A DNA stretch of 7,732 nucleotides from contig CALGGL010000246.1 of the NCBI GenBank assembly GCA_937915975.1, forward strand, positions 1 through 7,732, read 5' to 3'. Below, in pieces: positions 5,801-7,732 of this stretch. The notes below the pieces were generated by a model that was given only the letters and a program-made list of their open reading frames with translations, had not been told where the DNA came from and did not search any database. How positions within the stretch are numbered: the stretch's first letter is position 1; every line of letters starts with the position of its first letter. The position numbers and the translations under genes were made by a program. The stretch comes from an uncultured Lachnospiraceae bacterium. GTDB lineage: Bacteria > Bacillota > Clostridia > Lachnospirales > Lachnospiraceae.

Positions 5801-7698
5801 GTTGTCTTATCTGTAGGCAAAACATAATTGCCTTTTCGTGCACCATTAAGTTCAGCCGTTGCAGAATAAGCTGTCGCACTGTAATTGGTCTGGGCGCCAT
5901 TAACACTTACATTACATTCATCGCCATTAATTACACCACCGATAGTTGCAGTAGGTGCCTGAGGTGAACCGTTGTAGGTAAATTCATTATTACCCCATGT
6001 AAGTGTAAGCTCTTTCGGATTAATCTGAACTGTAGCTGAACCTGTAACTGCTGCATAGTTTGGTTTTGTCACCTGATAATATACTGTATAGATTCCGGCA
6101 TCAGTAAATGTCGGGTTAGTTGTCAGGTAATAATCTTCACTGCTTGCGATACGATATCTCACTGTTGCATCACTTGGTGCTTTTACTGTAATACCATGTG
6201 CAGCTGCATCATAAGTTCCTGTGTAGTCGGATGCTGAAACTTCACTGTTCATTGATGCATTATTTATTTCAACTGTGACCGTTGAATCTTTGGTACCACT
6301 ATTATAATTACTGTCTCCTGCTGCTGTTGCTCTTACAACTAAGGTATATGTACCGGCAGGGGTGTTTGCTGCAACATTAAGAGTCGTGCCACTTAGGCTA
6401 AAATAACTAACAGTTGTATTTGAGCTGTTCTTCTGACTGTTTATTGCGTAGGACATTGTTCCTTGTCCGCTTGTTGCCGCAGTCAGAGCTACTGTCTGTG
6501 ATGATGTGCTAAAGGTTTTGCTTAGCGATTGAGTCGATATAAATGTAAGCGGATTCGTAGCCTTACTAATAGTAAAGTTAGTTGTTGCAGTACCGGAATT
6601 ATAATTCGTTGTTTCTACAATTTCCGCTTTAACAGTATAAGTTCCTGCGTTACTTGGTTTCGTGGTAGAATAGGTATTGTCTGCAGCAGTGCTGACTTTA
6701 TATTTATATGTTACGGTACCATTACCTGTATTTCCGCTTACAGACGGACTATTTGCATTAGCACCGTAAGTCCATCCGTTCATGGTGACAGACGGAGTTA
6801 TGTCCGCTTTGCTGATTGTCCATGAAGATTGCGCCGTGGCACCGCCTGCACTTACACTTGCGGTATATGTTCCCGCATTAGCCGAATTCGCAGGACTTAC
6901 AGTAACTGTGCCGGGCTCTTCAAGACCGTTTTCAGTTTTCCAGCCATCTGTAGTCGTATATGTTGGTACTGTCTGCGCTGATCCGTTATATGTTTTATTG
7001 GAAACCGTGCTCAATGTAAGTGTCTGATCCCCAACAAGGCAGGTTCCCGAGCCATTGCAGGTAGCAACGATCTCATTACCATCAGCTGAATAAGACCATG
7101 AGTGGGAATGAAGCGGTGTAACTGTAACTGTATATACTACGGTTACATTATCAGGTGCACCTGAAAACTTTTCAGATACAATACTGTTGTTCCAATTTAA
7201 TGATGCGGTTTGATTTTCTCCTATTATCATATTCCCTACATAAGGACACGGATTGGAATAACTCCCTGATTTCCGATACGTAACTTGTATCCCAACAGAT
7301 GAAGGGCTTGAACTAACTTCAAATGATTTCTTTTGATCTAATTCCAAATAAGTTCCGTAATAATTATCAGGAAGTGGTGTCCAAAGCAGACTTGTAGAAT
7401 AAGAAGTACCAGTACTGAGTGAGAAGTTAGTAGGTGTTACAGAAAAAACAGTAACATCCACCCTATATTGTGCCTCAGCATCCGTCACCGTGATCTCGTA
7501 CTCCACCCCGTCAATGGTGACCTTTATCCACTCATCCGTATGGAACGCCTGATGTGCGGTAACCATCCACTCTCCGCTTTCATTTGAAGCTGAGAAAAGA
7601 CTCTCATTACTTACACTTACAGCAGTTATATCACTATCCGCTGCCGGGCTTCCGTCTGCATTCGTTATTCCAACAAAAGAAAGTATGTCGGTTAGAGC
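2821..7698 (-). CDS. Giant cell-wall-anchored repeat adhesin (MBG/YDG Ig-like modules), N-terminus missing
   Basis: 1625 genome-derived residues (numbered from 7698), ending in TAG at 2821-2823; signal peptide and true start lie beyond the contig end. Modules in order: N-terminal domain (1-84) with a DEWIKVTIDGVEYEITVTD motif; beta region (84-195); a HSHSW/CNGSGTC element (197-220) whose two cysteines (214, 220) could form a disulfide; Ig/MBG-like modules at about 223-297, 298-382, 383-479, 481-560 and 561-640; MBG-like module (641-725); YDG domain (726-817); four tandem repeats (818-1154); second YDG (1155-1246); second MBG-like module (1247-1332); acidic beta region (1333-1503) with YFSDFAIAY; InlB B-repeat (1505-1572); Pro/Lys/Thr linker; APATG sorting motif (1591-1595); membrane helix (1601-1619); tail RRRLMK. 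The composition is Thr/Ser/Asn/Val-rich with few cysteines, typical of a stalk. The likely role is adhesion or surface display; no enzyme motif or specific ligand domain is recognised. The gene ends before its own terminator and is not part of the ABC operon. Confidence 0.93.
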   Translation of the reverse strand, partial: ALTDILSFVGITNADGSPAADSDITAVSVSNESLFSASNESGEWMVTAHQAFHTDEWIKVTIDGVEYEITVTDAEAQYRVDVTVFSVTPTNFSLSTGTSYSTSLLWTPLPDNYYGTYLELDQKKSFEVSSSPSSVGIQVTYRKSGSYSNPCPYVGNMIIGENQTASLNWNNSIVSEKFSGAPDNVTVVYTVTVTPLHSHSWSYSADGNEIVATCNGSGTCLVGDQTLTLSTVSNKTYNGSAQTVPTYTTTDGWKTENGLEEPGTVTVSPANSANAGTYTASVSAGGATAQSSWTISKADITPSVTMNGWTYGANANSPSVSGNTGNGTVTYKYKVSTAADNTYSTTKPSNAGTYTVKAEIVETTNYNSGTATTNFTISKATNPLTFISTQSLSKTFSTSSQTVALTAATSGQGTMSYAINSQKNSSNTTVSYFSLSGTTLNVAANTPAGTYTLVVRATAAGDSNYNSGTKDSTVTVEINNASMNSEVSASDYTGTYDAAAHGITVKAPSDATVRYRIASSEDYYLTTNPTFTDAGIYTVYYQVTKPNYAAVTGSATVQINPKELTLTWGNNEFTYNGSPQAPTATIGGVINGDECNVSVNGAQTNYSATAYSATAELNGARKGNYVLPTDKTTTFTIDKKAATITANNRTVTYGTSIASDTNYATAETLASGDALTAITLTPSTSDVTSNGTITPSAATIKKGDTDVTNNYNITYDNGALTINKKPITISGITASNKTYDGTTAATLNYNGINWTECGMVAGDDLSVTATGTFSDANVGTGKTVTITGLTLGGTKAGNYELASSGQQTSTTANINAKAITITADSDSKVYDGTAHTKNSHSITNGELATGDRIESVTVTGSQTFVGSSDNVPSVAVIKNSSGVDVTGNYEITYTNGTLTVTRKPLTITADSAEKVYDTTPLTTDRYTYTELAEGDSISSVTVTGSRTSVGESYNVPRDAVIKKGEVDVTENYLITYVNGVLKVTKKTVTITANSDTKIYDGTALTNDNYTVSGLENDDRVDSVTITGTQTIVGESTNVPSEAVIKNAANEDVNENYSISYNNGTLKVTKKPITITANSDSKVYDGTALTKNGYTNSELTDGDRIESVTITGTQTVAGESANVPSAAVIKNAEGEDVTTSYDITYESGTLEVTKRPITIDGIAAEDKIFDGTTDVELDYSDIDWEACGMVVGDELSVTAAGTFDDSNAGEGKNVTITDIALDGESIDNYVLADSGQQTTATAAIIKKMVTVTALKQTVAVNGEIESSVEYAELTGALEGHELAEITLTSGSTERTTTEGVITPSDAKIVNGDTDVTDNYDISYIDGVMTVTKAEAEVVLDNGDDEASGSVTTVEAPNLLELADEEAEEGKLVKVELSVKPVSESKVSPVTVSDVKKAVESLFAFVDMESVKVEYLEIDLTKYVDNVKEGAISDTGKPLEIILTYDTSKAGNPVIIRNHEGTVTVFTQLSSRPTGNLTDATYYVEGNKIYMYSQYFSDFAIAYSVEKTFNVILDDGNGNIIRQIVSEGAKFIPPTDITKDGYDLDGWYKDETFLEKWNTEKDKVASDIKLFAKWTKKTEPAKVETPKADTPKAPATGDKMNMGVIVILMIGSALAALYLTLRRRLMK
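2824..2928 (-). other. C-terminal sortase sorting signal (APATG, membrane helix, basic tail)
   Basis: The last 35 residues of the surface protein read APATGDK, then a hydrophobic helix of about 19 residues, then RRRLMK. This is the three-part sorting signal by which sortase links a protein to peptidoglycan, cutting between Thr and Gly. The first position is Ala instead of Leu; PATGD-type variants are, as I recall, common in clostridial surface proteins. A Lys/Pro/Thr-rich linker (KVETPKADTPK) precedes it, fitting a wall-spanning segment. No sortase gene is in the window. Confidence 0.88.
2983..3186 (-). other. InlB B-repeat / Listeria-Bacteroides repeat domain
   Basis: About 68 residues beginning TFNVILDDGNGN and continuing through DGYDLDGWYKDETF to KLFAKWTKK. 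The pattern F.V..DDGNG......V..G.....P.....DGY...GWY.D......W.........D..L.AKW is the Flg_new/InlB B-repeat signature. A single copy just outside the wall linker is common in Firmicute adhesins and probably acts as a stalk or dimer contact. Confidence 0.85.
3703..3960 (-). other. Second MBG-like module, C-terminal side of the repeat core
   Basis: Residues 1247-1332 of the surface protein. It shares the closing pattern GDTDVT.NY.I.Y..G...T..K and the TP(S).A.I mid-motif (ITPSDAKIVNGDTDVTDNYD) with the module at 5524-5778 (ITPSAATIKKGDTDVTNNYN), but it has lost the usual opening Y.G box (AVNGEIES in place of TYGTSIAS) and gained many acidic residues. It is the outermost unit of the mirrored core on this side. 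Confidence 0.7.
3961..4236 (-). other. Second YDG domain (FDG variant, strongly acidic)
   Basis: Residues 1155-1246, 92 residues, the same length as the first YDG domain at 5248-5523. It keeps the framework PITI.GI....K..DGTT, CGMV.GD.LSVTA.GTF, K.VTIT and SGQQT, with Phe for Tyr in the YDG motif (IFDGTTDVEL). By my count it carries 20 Asp/Glu against 6 in the first copy, so it diverged mainly by exchange of polar for acidic residues. Confidence 0.8.
4237..5247 (-). repeat. Four tandem 83-86 residue modules (about 250 bases each)
   Basis: Units lie at 4990-5247 (86 residues), 4741-4989 (83), 4489-4740 (84) and 4237-4488 (84). Each reads roughly .ITITA.SD.KVYDGT.LT, ...GDRIESVTVTGTQT, VGES.NVPS.AVIKN, EDVT.NY.ITY.NGTL.VTKK, the bacterial MBG/YDG-type beta-sandwich repeat used as adhesin stalk. 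The second unit is the odd one: YDG is changed to YDT and the NVPS box to NVPR. The copies are conserved as protein but not as DNA: even aligned identical residues mostly use different codons. No gaps, frameshifts or partial units are seen. Confidence 0.9.
5248..5523 (-). other. First YDG domain of the surface protein
   Basis: Residues 726-817, opening PITISGITASNKTYDGTTAA and closing GNYELASSGQQTS. The KTYDGTTA motif names this family of bacterial surface stalk domains. It directly precedes the four tandem repeats; its partner at 3961-4236 directly follows them. Low in charge compared with that partner. Confidence 0.82.
5524..5778 (-). other. First MBG-like module, N-terminal side of the repeat core
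   Basis: Residues 641-725, with ATITANNRTVTYGTSIAS at the start and GDTDVTNNYNITYDNGAL near the end. This matches the MBG-type domains found next to YDG domains in bacterial adhesins. The related, more acidic copy lies at 3703-3960. Confidence 0.75.
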
Positions 7699-7732
7699 AG
7701 ATCGGAAGAGCACACGTCTGAACTCCAGTCAC
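7699..7732 (+). other. Illumina TruSeq adapter left on the contig end (not genomic)
   Basis: The last 34 bases begin AGATCGGAAGAGC and continue ACACGTCTGAACTCCAGTCAC without mismatch, the constant part of the TruSeq index (read 1) adapter, stopping exactly where the sample index would begin. It is untrimmed library sequence. On the minus strand it supplies an in-frame GTG at 7713 and the codons for M-L-F-R-S, giving a false start to the surface-protein gene; the true sequence begins with the Ala codon at 7698-7696. Confidence 0.98.

Noticed and set aside
3428..7027. Plus-strand frames at 3428-3736, 3764-3997, 6529-6825 and 6782-7027
   Set aside because: These are antisense shadows of the surface-protein repeats; low-complexity Ser/Thr/Val-rich products with no motif or ribosome binding site of note.
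7699..7713. GTG start codon giving a complete 1630-residue surface protein
   Set aside because: The start codon and the first five codons lie inside adapter sequence; there is no signal peptide and no ribosome binding site, so the gene is partial.

Overview
The window looks like an accessory part of a low-GC Gram-positive anaerobe, most likely a Lachnospiraceae-type Clostridium relative. Three things suggest this: a very long Ig-like/YDG/MBG repeat surface protein ending in an InlB-type repeat and a PATGD sortase tail, a strong AAGGAGG ribosome binding site with a TTG start, and AT-rich intergenic DNA. This is inference from sequence style; no marker gene is present, so the genus cannot be named.

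All genes lie on the minus strand, so the reading order runs from high to low coordinates. Positions 7699-7732 are not genomic: they match the Illumina TruSeq adapter exactly. From 7698 to 2821 runs the 3' part of one giant cell-wall-anchored protein (1625 residues visible, N-terminus and signal peptide missing). It consists of a run of beta-sandwich modules with a near mirror-symmetric core (MBG-like, YDG, four 83-86 residue repeats, YDG, MBG-like), an acidic C-terminal region, an InlB B-repeat and a sorting signal. It ends before a strong hairpin terminator at 2697-2736.

The 287-base intergenic region (2534-2820) holds that terminator, an 18-base direct repeat, a 19-base palindrome matching the classical DtxR/IdeR iron box at 16 of 19 positions, a second inverted repeat, and the ribosome binding site of the next gene. 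Downstream (2533 to 1) are two ABC half-transporters, each expected to be a membrane domain fused to an ATPase; the stop of the first and the start of the second are two bases apart. The second is cut by the window edge. They resemble the YbtP/YbtQ and IrtA/IrtB type of paired siderophore transporters. Together with the iron-box-like operator this suggests an iron-repressed heterodimeric transporter operon. The giant surface protein is separated from this operon by the terminator and has no visible functional tie to it.

I found no RNA gene, CRISPR array, transposase or phage gene. The window is best read as a surface adhesin beside a probable iron-regulated ABC operon, not as a clearly new system; the points most worth following are the operator, the mirrored domain layout and the adapter artefact.
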